NCBI GenBank assembly: GCA_965277835.1
Contig: OZ255841.1
Coordinates: forward strand, 1,240,001 to 1,304,000
Length of the DNA: 64,000 nucleotides
Source of the DNA: Arcticimaribacter sp965277835
GTDB taxonomy: Bacteria; Bacteroidota; Bacteroidia; Flavobacteriales; Flavobacteriaceae
Direction of reading: 5' to 3'
Shown piece by piece: positions 46,106-54,677 of the stretch. Positions within the stretch are counted from its first letter, which is position 1. Each line of letters begins with the position of its first letter. The position numbers and the translations under genes are program-made. Under the pieces are notes generated by a model. That model ran no database searches and was not told where the DNA came from. It worked only from the letters and a program-made list of their open reading frames with translations.

Positions 46106-46834
46106 CTATAAACCACGCTCCTTCTGAATTTTTTCGTAAGCAGCTTGCACTTTCTGAAACTTTTCTTTAGCCCCTTTTCTCAATGCAGCATCTGCAAGAT
46201 TTAACTTATCGGGGTGATACTTTTTTGCCATTGCCCTATATGCCTTTTTAACTTCTGCATCTGTTGCACTCGAGTCAATTTCTAATATTTTATATGCATT
46301 ACCTGCCTGTTCTACAAACATTGCCTTTACACTTTCAAAATCTATACTCCTAATTTTAAGTAAATTAGCTATTTCATGAATTTTCCTTATTTCATTTGGT
46401 AAAATACTACCGTCAGCTTTTGATATGCCAAACAAAAAATGGATAATCTGTAGTCGTGTATTATATTGAGCTTTATTTACAAATAATTGAGTTATCTCTG
46501 CAAGGTTTTGATTGTCTTTCTTTACCTCAGTATTAAATTTAGAAAAAATAATTGACGCATATTCTGCTCCATAGTTTGTAATAAAGTAATTGCGCACAAA
46601 ATCTAACTCACCTTTATGTATACGATTATCTGCTTTAATGACTATAGAAGCAAGTGCTAAAAGATTCAATTCAAATTGATCAGAGTTCATGCTTCTAGAG
46701 TAATTAACCGAAAAAGTTTGCCTACTAGTTCCCCCAAAAAACCTATCAATAAGACTCCCTAAAAAATATCCTAATATTGCTCCAGAAAACCTAAAATATA
46801 TATATCCTAAAACTGCTCCAATCCATTTAGCCAT
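46106..46834 (-). CDS. DjlA-like J-domain co-chaperone with TerB domain
   Basis: 242 residues. A glycine-rich N-terminal hydrophobic stretch (about 4-32) may anchor it. A TerB-like helical domain follows (about 50-165, LALASIVIKADNRIHKGELDFVRNYF-type) and a C-terminal J-domain (about 172-240) with YKILEIDSSATDAEVKKAYR and the HPD motif in KKYHPDKLN. The arrangement is that of DjlA, which stimulates DnaK at the membrane. Preceded by a -7 element. Confidence 0.92.
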   Translation of the reverse strand: MAKWIGAVLGYIYFRFSGAILGYFLGSLIDRFFGGTSRQTFSVNYSRSMNSDQFELNLLALASIVIKADNRIHKGELDFVRNYFITNYGAEYASIIFSKFNTEVKKDNQNLAEITQLFVNKAQYNTRLQIIHFLFGISKADGSILPNEIRKIHEIANLLKIRSIDFESVKAMFVEQAGNAYKILEIDSSATDAEVKKAYRAMAKKYHPDKLNLADAALRKGAKEKFQKVQAAYEKIQKERGL

Positions 46835-46855
46835 TATTTCCTATTAATTTAAGTC

Positions 46856-46863
46856 CAAAGATA
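46856..46863 (-). promoter_or_regulatory. -7 element (TATCTTTG) before the J-domain gene
   Basis: Minus-strand TATCTTTG matches TANNTTTG and lies 21 bases before the start at 46834. No clear -33 box. Confidence 0.45.
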
Positions 46864-46945
46864 AATTTAAGTTTAAAAAATGAAGTGAACATTCTCTTAA
46901 AATTAAAAAACTCTTGTAATTTTATAACAAATAAAAAAATAAATT

Positions 46946-47356
46946 ATGTATCCAGCAGAATTAGTACAACCAATGCGCGATGAATTGACCGTAATAGGAT
47001 TTAGACAATTAAGTGAAGGTAACGAAGTTGAAAAAGCTATTAATAGCGAAGGGACTACATTGGTAGTAGTAAATTCAGTTTGTGGATGTGCTGCCGCTAA
47101 TGCAAGACCAGGGGTTCGTACTTCTTTAGCTAACGAAAAAAAACCTTCTAACCTTGTTACTGTTTTTGCAGGAGTTGACCGCGAAGCTACAGATATTGCA
47201 CGTTCTATGATGGTTCCTTTTCCTCCGTCGTCGCCCAGTATAGCATTATTTAAAGATGGTGAGTTAGTACATATGCTAGAACGACACCATATTGAAGGGC
47301 GTTCTTCTGAAATGATTTCAGAAAATCTTAAGCTAGCTTATAACGAATTTTGCTAA
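46946..47356 (+). CDS. Bacilliredoxin, BrxA/BrxB family
   Basis: 136 residues. Thioredoxin-like fold with the CGC active site, Cys46 and Cys48, in VVVNSVCGCAAANARPG. In Firmicutes these proteins remove bacillithiol from S-bacillithiolated proteins; many Bacteroidota also make bacillithiol, so the same role is likely here. The bsh genes are not in this window. Its stop lies 1 base from the stop of the convergent enoyl-CoA hydratase gene. Confidence 0.93.
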   Translation: MYPAELVQPMRDELTVIGFRQLSEGNEVEKAINSEGTTLVVVNSVCGCAAANARPGVRTSLANEKKPSNLVTVFAGVDREATDIARSMMVPFPPSSPSIALFKDGELVHMLERHHIEGRSSEMISENLKLAYNEFC

Positions 47357-47357
47357 A

Positions 47358-48140
47358 TTAATCTCCTGTAAAATCAGCTTTTCGTTTTTCTAAAAACGCT
47401 TGTGTGCCTTCTTTAAAGTCTTTAGAAGAAAAACAATTGCTAAAAGCATTTATTTCGACGTCGAACCCATTTTTACGTTCATCATAAGCTGCATTAACCG
47501 AAGTTATTGCCTGTGCTATAGCAAAAGGAGAGTTATTTAAAATTTTACTTGATAACTTAGACGCTGTCAATAATAATTCTTCTTGAGTAACTACTTGAGT
47601 TACCAAGCCATAGTCTAATGCTTGTGACGCATTAATCATTTGAGCCGTTATAATCATTTCCATTGCCCTTCCTTTCCCAATAATATGAGCTAAACGTTGT
47701 GTTCCTCCATACCCAGGGATTACACCTAGTGATGTTTCGGGCAGTCCCATTTTTGCGTTTTCCGATGCGATTCTAATATGACACGATAACGCTAACTCAA
47801 GACCTCCACCCAAAGCATACCCATTAATTGCTGCTATTACAGGTTTATTCATTTGTTCAATAAATGTAAATACCCGATTTTGCCCTTCTTGGGATAATTG
47901 CTTTGCTTCACCAGAATCAAAAGAAGCAAATTCAGAAATATCTGCCCCTGCAACAAAGGCTTTTTCTCCGCTCCCAGTTAAAACAATCACACGAATAGAG
48001 CTGTCCTCTCGAAGTTCGGAAAAAACATAATGTAACTCAGTTAATACCGCGTTATTAAGTGCATTTAACTTCGTAGGACGGTCAATTTTAATCCAAGCAA
48101 TTTGATCTTGTTTTTTTAATTGTAAGTTCTGAATATTCAT
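47358..48140 (-). CDS. Enoyl-CoA hydratase / crotonase-family protein
   Basis: 260 residues. The crotonase oxyanion segments are LTGSGEKAFVAGADISEF and NGYALGGGLELALSC, with catalytic Glu residues in GGGLELA and in LPETSLGVIPGYGGTQRL. Both glutamates of true hydratases seem present, so hydration of 2-enoyl-CoA in fatty-acid or amino-acid breakdown is likely. The start overlaps the stop of the histidine kinase gene by 4 bases, an operon link without obvious functional meaning. Confidence 0.92.
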   Translation of the reverse strand: MNIQNLQLKKQDQIAWIKIDRPTKLNALNNAVLTELHYVFSELREDSSIRVIVLTGSGEKAFVAGADISEFASFDSGEAKQLSQEGQNRVFTFIEQMNKPVIAAINGYALGGGLELALSCHIRIASENAKMGLPETSLGVIPGYGGTQRLAHIIGKGRAMEMIITAQMINASQALDYGLVTQVVTQEELLLTASKLSSKILNNSPFAIAQAITSVNAAYDERKNGFDVEINAFSNCFSSKDFKEGTQAFLEKRKADFTGD

Positions 48141-49591
48141 GCGTTTTTATTTAACTGAATTACAAATAAAGTGCCTTTATCTTTTTCGGTTTCATAATAT
48201 ATTATCCCTCCCAAAGAATTGATGCTATTTTTAACAATAGCTAATCCCATTCCCATTCCTCCTGTCTTAGTCGTAAATTTAGGTTCAAAAATTTTGTTTG
48301 TATTCTCTTCTAAAATTCCTATACCATTGTCCCGAATTTCAATTCTAAGAGTATCTACTTCTTCTTTTATATACACCTGAATTTTGGGAACTCTTTTTGG
48401 GGGTATTGCCTGAATTGCATTCTTAAGTAAATTCGTCATAATACGAATCCATTGTGTACGATCGATATCCCATAAAATTTTATCAGAAGAACTTTCAAAA
48501 CGAATTACGCCCTCATCAAAAATATCTATCGAAAGCTTTGTTATTTCTACAATATCTAAAGTTTCTATTCTAAGTTTTGGAAGTGTAGCAAAATCAGAGA
48601 ACGCCGTTGCTACTTTACTCATCGTATCAATTTGTTCAATCATAATTTTAGAAAAACTCATTACTTTTTCATTGATTTCAGGGTCTTTCGGATCAAAACG
48701 CTGCTGAAAACTTTGAACAGATAGGCGCATTGGTGTCAACGGATTTTTAATTTCGTGTGCGACTTGTTTTGCCATTTCTTGCCATGCTTGTTCACGTTCT
48801 GACTTAGCTAATTTGGCAATACTTTCTTCTAAAGCATCTAACATGCTATTATATGAGTTTACTAAACTTTCAATCTCTTTACTTGCATTAGATATATGTA
48901 TTTTTTCATTCCCTTTTAACAAACCTGTACGGTCAATCCTAGCCCTAATAGTTTCTAATGGTCTTGTCATATAACTTGATATGAAATATGCAATTACAAT
49001 TGCAACCAATAACATGAAAGAATAGATTTGAAATAATCGTATCAAAAAAGTATTTAATTCAGTAGTACTAAAAGATATGTCTTCGAAATAAGGGAAATAT
49101 AATATCCCGTAAGACTCCTGCTTGCTATTATATAAAACACTGTATGATGACTGAAATTTTCCTCGCTCTTCTTTGTTTCTAATTGTAATGCGTTTTCGTT
49201 TACTCGAAAATAAATTTTCAACAATTTTTGGGTTTAATCGTTGAGATCTTTCAATACTGTCACGTTGAACATAGGAATAGAAAAGTGGAATACCTTCGGG
49301 AGTAAAAAGACCGTATTCAACTTTATGAATTAAGGCTATTGATGAAAACACATCATATAAATCATTTTCTCTCTCGTCAAAATAATTCGTTATTTCTTTG
49401 CCCATTAAAGTATAAGCCAAATGGTTTTTTACCTGAGCTTCTTTTCGTTCTAATCTTCGAATATTATAGTCATCCGATTGAGAATAGTATTGAAAAAAAG
49501 TAGCTCCAAGAATAAGCAGAGAAGTCATCACTACTAAAAGTATCATCGAAAAAAAGACACGTGCTCTTAAAGAAAATTTACTTCTAGCCAT
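48137..49591 (-). CDS. NtrY-like sensor histidine kinase
   Basis: 484 residues. Two membrane segments (about 14-34 and 186-206) flank a periplasmic sensor of about 150 residues, then a HAMP domain (207-260), HisKA with the phospho-acceptor His279 in QVAHEIKNPLTP, and the ATPase with N-box LLKNAIQAI, DNGIGI and GGMGMGLAIVKN. No response regulator is adjacent, so it is an orphan kinase here. Placed between hemJ (2-base gap) and the hydratase gene in one unit. Confidence 0.93.
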   Translation of the reverse strand: MARSKFSLRARVFFSMILLVVMTSLLILGATFFQYYSQSDDYNIRRLERKEAQVKNHLAYTLMGKEITNYFDERENDLYDVFSSIALIHKVEYGLFTPEGIPLFYSYVQRDSIERSQRLNPKIVENLFSSKRKRITIRNKEERGKFQSSYSVLYNSKQESYGILYFPYFEDISFSTTELNTFLIRLFQIYSFMLLVAIVIAYFISSYMTRPLETIRARIDRTGLLKGNEKIHISNASKEIESLVNSYNSMLDALEESIAKLAKSEREQAWQEMAKQVAHEIKNPLTPMRLSVQSFQQRFDPKDPEINEKVMSFSKIMIEQIDTMSKVATAFSDFATLPKLRIETLDIVEITKLSIDIFDEGVIRFESSSDKILWDIDRTQWIRIMTNLLKNAIQAIPPKRVPKIQVYIKEEVDTLRIEIRDNGIGILEENTNKIFEPKFTTKTGGMGMGLAIVKNSINSLGGIIYYETEKDKGTLFVIQLNKNA

Positions 49592-49593
49592 AG

Positions 49594-50133
49594 TTACTTC
49601 CCCCTAGAACGTTTATAAATTCGTATTCCAATTAGTAGTAAAGCAATTAATCCTAAAATTGATAATACACCAAATATCCAATGAAAACTTGTTTTGAGAA
49701 TAGCTATAAAAACAACTGCAAATAAAATGAGTGTAGCACCTTCGTTCCATATTCTCATAAAAGAAGAAGAATACCTAAACTTATCGTGCTGTAGCTCAAT
49801 AAAAATTCGATGTGTTTTATAGTGATATAGATATAGAAGAGCTACTAAAAATAGTTTTATTAGCATCCACTCTTGTGTTAACCAACTAGGTATTAAATAC
49901 AACAAGGTAAATGCAAAAAGACTTGCCAAGATAGCAGACGGCCATGTAATTATATACCATAAACGCTTCGCCATTATTTTTAATTGCTTACTTAATATAT
50001 CGCGTTCAATATCAGATTTATCCTGAGCTTCAATATGATAAATAAAAATACGTGGAATATAAAACAGCCCTGCAAACCAAGTGATTATAAAAATAAGGTG
50101 AAGCGATTTTATGTAATTATAATATTCTAGCAA
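49594..50133 (-). CDS. hemJ: Protoporphyrinogen IX oxidase HemJ-type
   Basis: 179 residues with four or five membrane helices. N-terminal SLHLIFIITWFAGLFYIPRIFIYH (His12 is the expected haem-ligand position) and LKIMAKRLWYIITWP fit the HemJ/UPF0093 family, which oxidises protoporphyrinogen to protoporphyrin in haem synthesis. Annotation pipelines often call it CopD-like. First gene of the hemJ-kinase-hydratase unit. The 234-base gap to the sigma-factor gene shows no other gene. Confidence 0.88.
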   Translation of the reverse strand: MLEYYNYIKSLHLIFIITWFAGLFYIPRIFIYHIEAQDKSDIERDILSKQLKIMAKRLWYIITWPSAILASLFAFTLLYLIPSWLTQEWMLIKLFLVALLYLYHYKTHRIFIELQHDKFRYSSSFMRIWNEGATLILFAVVFIAILKTSFHWIFGVLSILGLIALLLIGIRIYKRSRGK

Positions 50134-50367
50134 TAGGTGTTATTTTATAAGTTCTAAAGTACAAAAGAAAACCAAACTAAATAAATTATTAACACTGGTA
50201 TCTTATCAATTTCCTCTTTTAAGAAGAATGTTGTAATAATAATTATAGCTAATCCTGTCTATTAAAGGGTGGAATCTTAGCTCCTCTTTTTTTAATATTT
50301 GGGTAAGATTATAATTAAATATCTCTTAATTTAGTTTTTCCCTCTATTTTATATCTTTAAAATAAAA

Positions 50368-50871
50368 ATGCAAATCAAAAAATATCATCAGGCTTCGGGA
50401 ATATGGTTGCAGTTTAAAGATGCCCTAAATGGATATATTTATAAAAAAATTAAAAACACAGAATCGGCAGAGGAAATTAATCAGCAAGTGTTAATGAAAG
50501 TTGTAAACTCTTGCTGTTCTAATACTCACATTAGAAATGTTCGGTCTTGGCTTTTTCAAATTGCCCACAACACTACTATCGATTATTTGAAGAATAGCAA
50601 AAAAAATATTGTGTTGGAAACAGATTTTGAAGAAGAATTGGAAAGTTCCATATACGATGAAATCGCACCGTTCGTAACGACCCTAATCAACTCCTTACCT
50701 CCAAAATACGCACTGCCATTAAAAATGGCAGATATTGACGAGATGAAACAACAAGTAATTGCAGAAAAACTAAATCTATCGCTTAGTGCTACAAAAAGCA
50801 GAATACAAAGGGCTCGTAAGCTATTGAAACAAGAAGTTTTATTACATTTTAAATTAGATAGTAAAGAGTAA
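50368..50871 (+). CDS. ECF-type RNA polymerase sigma factor, SigZ-like
   Basis: 167 residues. Region 2 at about 10-75 (EEINQQVLMKVV, VRSWLFQIAHNTTIDYLK) and region 4 at about 105-160 (LPPKYALPLKMADIDEMKQQVIAEKLNLSLSATKSRIQRARKLLK). The WLFQIAHN.TIDY segment is close to SigZ-type factors. No anti-sigma gene lies next to it. An acid phosphatase gene follows 70 bases downstream and may be a target. The target promoters cannot be told from this window. Confidence 0.9.
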   Translation: MQIKKYHQASGIWLQFKDALNGYIYKKIKNTESAEEINQQVLMKVVNSCCSNTHIRNVRSWLFQIAHNTTIDYLKNSKKNIVLETDFEEELESSIYDEIAPFVTTLINSLPPKYALPLKMADIDEMKQQVIAEKLNLSLSATKSRIQRARKLLKQEVLLHFKLDSKE

Positions 50872-50941
50872 AAACAATATTTTTTTGCATCTTTTTACCG
50901 CTTCACAAGTCTTGGTTATATAATCATAAATTTTTATAATC

Positions 50942-51844
50942 ATGTCAAGTAAATACAATGTAACTTTAGTAATCTGTTTGTTAACTTTATTCGGATTAAA
51001 TTCTATTATTGCTCAACACTCTACCTCTTCTATTCATAAAATAGAGCCTGCAGAAAATCATTATGCTCAACTTCAAAGTTTAAGTGCAAACCCCACCGCA
51101 TCAAGAGATTCAATGGATTCCATTACCTTCCCACCAGAACTTTATAGAAGCGGTTCTTTACTTTATACTTTAATAAAACCTGCGTATTTGACAACAAAGC
51201 AAGTGGCTTTTTTAAAAAAAAGTTTGCAATATCCTGCAAACAGTTCTGAACAAACTAAAGAGGAACTCAATTTTCTTTTAGAACTTCAAAAAAACAGAAC
51301 CGATACACAAGTGAAAGAAGTACTTGATCTCGCAAGTGTTGGATATTGGCCCCATGCTAATTATCTTCAGTCTCATCCAAACTATAGGAAAAATTTAGAA
51401 CATCTCTTTTTTGAATGCAGACAAATAATAGGAGCGTCTTGCACGTTCGAAAAATATCCTGCAACTTCAAAGCTATTAAAAAATATAATGAATGATATGC
51501 GACTAATGGAGTTTGCTGTTAAGTATCATCTTCTTAGAGCAAGACCCTATCAATTAGAACCAAAGCTAAAACCTTTGAGAACTATCAGTTCTCCTTCTTT
51601 TGCTAGCGGACATACGCTATGGGCATATATACAAGCCTATACTTTTGGAGAATTAATCCCCGAAAAACGAACAGACTTTGTAAAACTTGCCTACGAAATT
51701 GGGTTCTCACGAGAATTAATGGGTGTACACTATCCTAGCGATGAAGAAGCCGCGAGACAATTAGCACATCGAATGTTAACGCTAATGTGGACTACAGATA
51801 AATTTCAAAATGATTTTTTGAAAGCCAAAGCAGAGTGGGAATAA
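50942..51844 (+). CDS. Class A acid phosphatase (PAP2 superfamily), exported
   Basis: 300 residues with a signal peptide ending near IIAQH (about residue 25). The full PAP2 signature is present: Lys194-x6-Arg201-Pro202, then Ser222-Gly223-His224 (SPSFASGH), then Ser256-Arg257-x5-His263-x3-Asp267 (SRELMGVHYPSD). It should hydrolyse phosphomonoesters in the periplasm, like PhoN. Slightly longer than PhoN because of an N-terminal extension. Its stop lies 4 bases from the convergent TonB-receptor gene. Confidence 0.92.
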   Translation: MSSKYNVTLVICLLTLFGLNSIIAQHSTSSIHKIEPAENHYAQLQSLSANPTASRDSMDSITFPPELYRSGSLLYTLIKPAYLTTKQVAFLKKSLQYPANSSEQTKEELNFLLELQKNRTDTQVKEVLDLASVGYWPHANYLQSHPNYRKNLEHLFFECRQIIGASCTFEKYPATSKLLKNIMNDMRLMEFAVKYHLLRARPYQLEPKLKPLRTISSPSFASGHTLWAYIQAYTFGELIPEKRTDFVKLAYEIGFSRELMGVHYPSDEEAARQLAHRMLTLMWTTDKFQNDFLKAKAEWE

Positions 51845-51848
51845 AAAC

Positions 51849-54104
51849 TTAATTAAATTTATATCTAAGCCCTACAAAAGTTCTTCTTCCTTGATTGGAG
51901 TAATACACATAGTTTGTGTCAAAAGTAAGTGCATTGGGGTTACTGTTTGTAGCTATAGCATTGCCTTGATCATCAAAATCTACTTCTTTATCAAATGGGT
52001 CGAAAGCACGAGTTATACTGTTTTTATCGGGAGTGAAGTTGAATATATTTTTTAATCCTCCATATATCTCTACATCTAGCATTTTATAGGTGAACTGAAA
52101 ATTCATTATATTAATTATAGGGCTTTTAGGAGGGCGCGGATCAAGGTCTCCAAGTAATGGAAGTCTCATCGGTCCAATAACAGAACCCGTTAAATCAAAC
52201 GTTAAATTATAATCTATAATACTATATCCTATTTTATAATTAGCAGAAAATCTTTCGGTTAAATAAGGACGAACCTTAATGTTATTCTCCTCAATATAAG
52301 AGTCTATATATGTCGCTCCAAATTGAGTTCTAAGCCCATTTGGAAATGTACCTGTAAAATTTACAGTAAACCCTTGTGTTATCGATTGCCCATCTAGGTT
52401 ACTATAAATAATCTGATTTGGGTTAGTATCATAGTCGGGTAATATTCTATTTGAAAATACCGTTCTAAATGCACTTAAATCAATATCTAAAATATATCCA
52501 TATTTCGAGTATATTTTTTTATTCCAATTGACATTCACATTCCACGACTTTTCAGGAAGAATATCTTCTTCGAAAATAATATCTCTTGCGCCTGTCAATG
52601 CAGCATGGTCTTCGGTAAAAACATTAACTACCCTATACCCATTGCCAAAACTAAACCTTAATACAGACGTTTTATTTTGGTTTGTCCATTTATAGTTTAA
52701 CCTCGGTGTCCAAATACTACCATACCTTGAGTTTTGATCGTATCTAAGCCCAAGCAAAAATGTACTTGATTTACTTAGGGTTATCTCATCTTGAAAAAAA
52801 ACACCAGGCAAATGAGTAATATCCGATTTTAATGTTGCTGGAGTATTGTCGTTGTACAAGGTGTATCGGTATGTTAATCCAAATAGGTAGAGATGATTTT
52901 TAATTGTGTTTGTAAAAATTCCTTGAAAAAAACCAATGGTTTGGGTTGCAATATATTCTGTGTCTCCATACACAGAATCTTGGTTATGATTATTAAAACT
53001 ATATTGTAAATAAAGGTTATCTGTCATATCATATTTCCCAAACACTTCGTATCGGGTAGTAAAAATATTCTCCCCATAAATATCAGTCCCTCCTCTATAT
53101 TGAGGCATCCAATCTATTTCCCCACCCCATCGGTCTTCATAAAAAAACCGTACTCCTAGCTTATTCTTTTTACCGTTGAATTTATTAAATATCGAAATTC
53201 TATTCTGAATAGTTATATCAGTAAACCCATCGCCATTATTATCTATAGGGTTTGTATAAGTAAAATAGTTTACCCCTAATAAATTATCATTATTACCAAT
53301 TTTATACTTTGAGCCAATATCAAGGTTTATTTCTCCCCATGAAGAAACAAAAGATTCTACATTAAATTTATCTGAGTTTGCAGGTAGTTTAGTGATAAGA
53401 TTAATCACTCCTCCTATTGCTTCTGACCCATATATTGTAGAAGCAGGTCCTTTTATAACCTCAACCTGCTCAATCATTGATTGTGGTATTCCTGTTAACC
53501 CATATACCGTAGATAATCCACTTACTATAGGAAGCCCATCAATTAGAACCATTGTATTGGCACCTTCTTGCCCATTGATATGAATATCCCCGGTATTGCA
53601 AACACTACAATTCAACTGTGGGCGAATACCATTTATACTTTCGATAGCTTCGAATACACTTGTTGTAGGGTTTGCTCTAAAAAATTGAGCGGTATATAAC
53701 TCAACCGGAACTGGACTTTCGAGCTTAGAAACTTGCCTTAAAGTTCCTGTAATTAAAACTTCATCAAGCCCATCATTATGAAGTATTACTTCTCCAATAT
53801 CTCTAATCTCATTATTCTTAGAGTTAATATTAATCACAACACCTTTAAACCCGACGTATGAAAGAACTATTTCATTATTGCCCTTAAGTAACTCTATTTT
53901 AAACTTCCCTTCGAAATCAGAAACTACGCCTGTTTTGGTCTTAGAGTTAAATACTGAAGCTCCTACTAATACATCTCCATTATCGCTAAAAATTCTACCT
54001 ACTATTTCTTGTGAAAACCCAATATTAGAACACATAGCAATAACTAATAAAATAATCCGATATCTAAAAAGCAAATTTGTAAATTGTGCTGCTATTGCTA
54101 TCAT
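51849..54104 (-). CDS. TonB-dependent receptor with CxxC plug motif, metal-linked
   Basis: 751 residues. Signal peptide, then a carboxypeptidase-like regulatory domain (about 34-110, IVGRIFSDNGDVLVGASV), a plug domain (about 125-240, VLIDGLPIVSG, YGSEAIGGVINLIT) and a 22-strand barrel ending FVGLRYKFN. The plug contains Cys166 and Cys169 in NCSVCNTGD, unusual for a receptor and possibly a metal or redox site. It is divergent from a DtxR/MntR regulator, so iron or manganese regulation of a metal-complex importer is likely. A TTG at 54074 (residue 11) gives a shorter, cleaner signal peptide and may be the real start. Confidence 0.9.
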   Translation of the reverse strand: MIAIAAQFTNLLFRYRIILLVIAMCSNIGFSQEIVGRIFSDNGDVLVGASVFNSKTKTGVVSDFEGKFKIELLKGNNEIVLSYVGFKGVVININSKNNEIRDIGEVILHNDGLDEVLITGTLRQVSKLESPVPVELYTAQFFRANPTTSVFEAIESINGIRPQLNCSVCNTGDIHINGQEGANTMVLIDGLPIVSGLSTVYGLTGIPQSMIEQVEVIKGPASTIYGSEAIGGVINLITKLPANSDKFNVESFVSSWGEINLDIGSKYKIGNNDNLLGVNYFTYTNPIDNNGDGFTDITIQNRISIFNKFNGKKNKLGVRFFYEDRWGGEIDWMPQYRGGTDIYGENIFTTRYEVFGKYDMTDNLYLQYSFNNHNQDSVYGDTEYIATQTIGFFQGIFTNTIKNHLYLFGLTYRYTLYNDNTPATLKSDITHLPGVFFQDEITLSKSSTFLLGLRYDQNSRYGSIWTPRLNYKWTNQNKTSVLRFSFGNGYRVVNVFTEDHAALTGARDIIFEEDILPEKSWNVNVNWNKKIYSKYGYILDIDLSAFRTVFSNRILPDYDTNPNQIIYSNLDGQSITQGFTVNFTGTFPNGLRTQFGATYIDSYIEENNIKVRPYLTERFSANYKIGYSIIDYNLTFDLTGSVIGPMRLPLLGDLDPRPPKSPIINIMNFQFTYKMLDVEIYGGLKNIFNFTPDKNSITRAFDPFDKEVDFDDQGNAIATNSNPNALTFDTNYVYYSNQGRRTFVGLRYKFN

Positions 54105-54106
54105 TG
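54076..54106 (+). promoter_or_regulatory. Candidate promoter of the DtxR-type regulator gene
   Basis: TTTG at 54076-54079 and TATCATTG at 54099-54106 (one mismatch to TANNTTTG), 19 bases apart. It lies inside the 5' coding end of the divergent receptor gene. Confidence 0.45.
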
Positions 54107-54132
54107 TCTAATTGTTCACCACTGCAAAACTA

Positions 54133-54543
54133 ATGAAAAAAACTAAAGAGAAAGAACATTATTTGAAAGAAATTTTTAGGCTACTCGAAATCAACAAAGA
54201 GGTAACAGTAACTAGCTTAAGTAAAAAATTAAATGTATCTAAATCATCTGTTTCTAATATGATTAAAAAGCTTGTAGAAATGGGGCTTATAGATACCAAA
54301 CCCTACAAACCTATTATTCTAACCTCGAAAGGACAAAATTATTCTGAATCGATAGTTGCCAAACACAGACTAATCGAATCTTTTTTAGTAGAAATAATGA
54401 ATTTCAAACCTAATGAAGTCCATGAAATTGCCGAAGAAATTGAACATATAGATTCTCCCATTTTTTTTAACCGAGTAAAAGAAATGCTAAAACATAATAA
54501 GGTTGACCCTCACGGGTCTCAAATTCCTGAAGTAAAGTTTTGA
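54133..54543 (+). CDS. DtxR/MntR-family metal-dependent regulator
   Basis: 136 residues from ATG 54133; a TTG at 54112 is also in frame. Winged-helix DNA-binding domain (about 8-65, LSKKLNVSKSSVSNMIKKLVEMGLI), then the dimer/metal domain with His78 (KHRLIESFL), Glu101, Glu104 and His105 (EEIEH), and the ending DPHGSQIP. The residue at the DtxR Met10 / MntR Asp8 position is His9 and the MntR Glu11 position is Lys, so metal selectivity may differ from both. It probably represses the divergent TonB receptor when the metal is plentiful; this is inference. Confidence 0.92.
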   Translation: MKKTKEKEHYLKEIFRLLEINKEVTVTSLSKKLNVSKSSVSNMIKKLVEMGLIDTKPYKPIILTSKGQNYSESIVAKHRLIESFLVEIMNFKPNEVHEIAEEIEHIDSPIFFNRVKEMLKHNKVDPHGSQIPEVKF

Positions 54544-54677
54544 AAACTGACCTACTAAAATGTAATCAAACAATAATTAGCTGTTTATAACCATAGTGGA
54601 GAAGCTTTAATAAAATTACTTCTGATTATTCTAGTAATTATATTTAGCTTTAATATTATTAAAATCGTTACGTTTCA

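Noticed and set aside
51849..54104. Naming the receptor as a haem or specific siderophore receptor
   Set aside because: No substrate-specific motif can be read; only the metal link through the regulator is supported.
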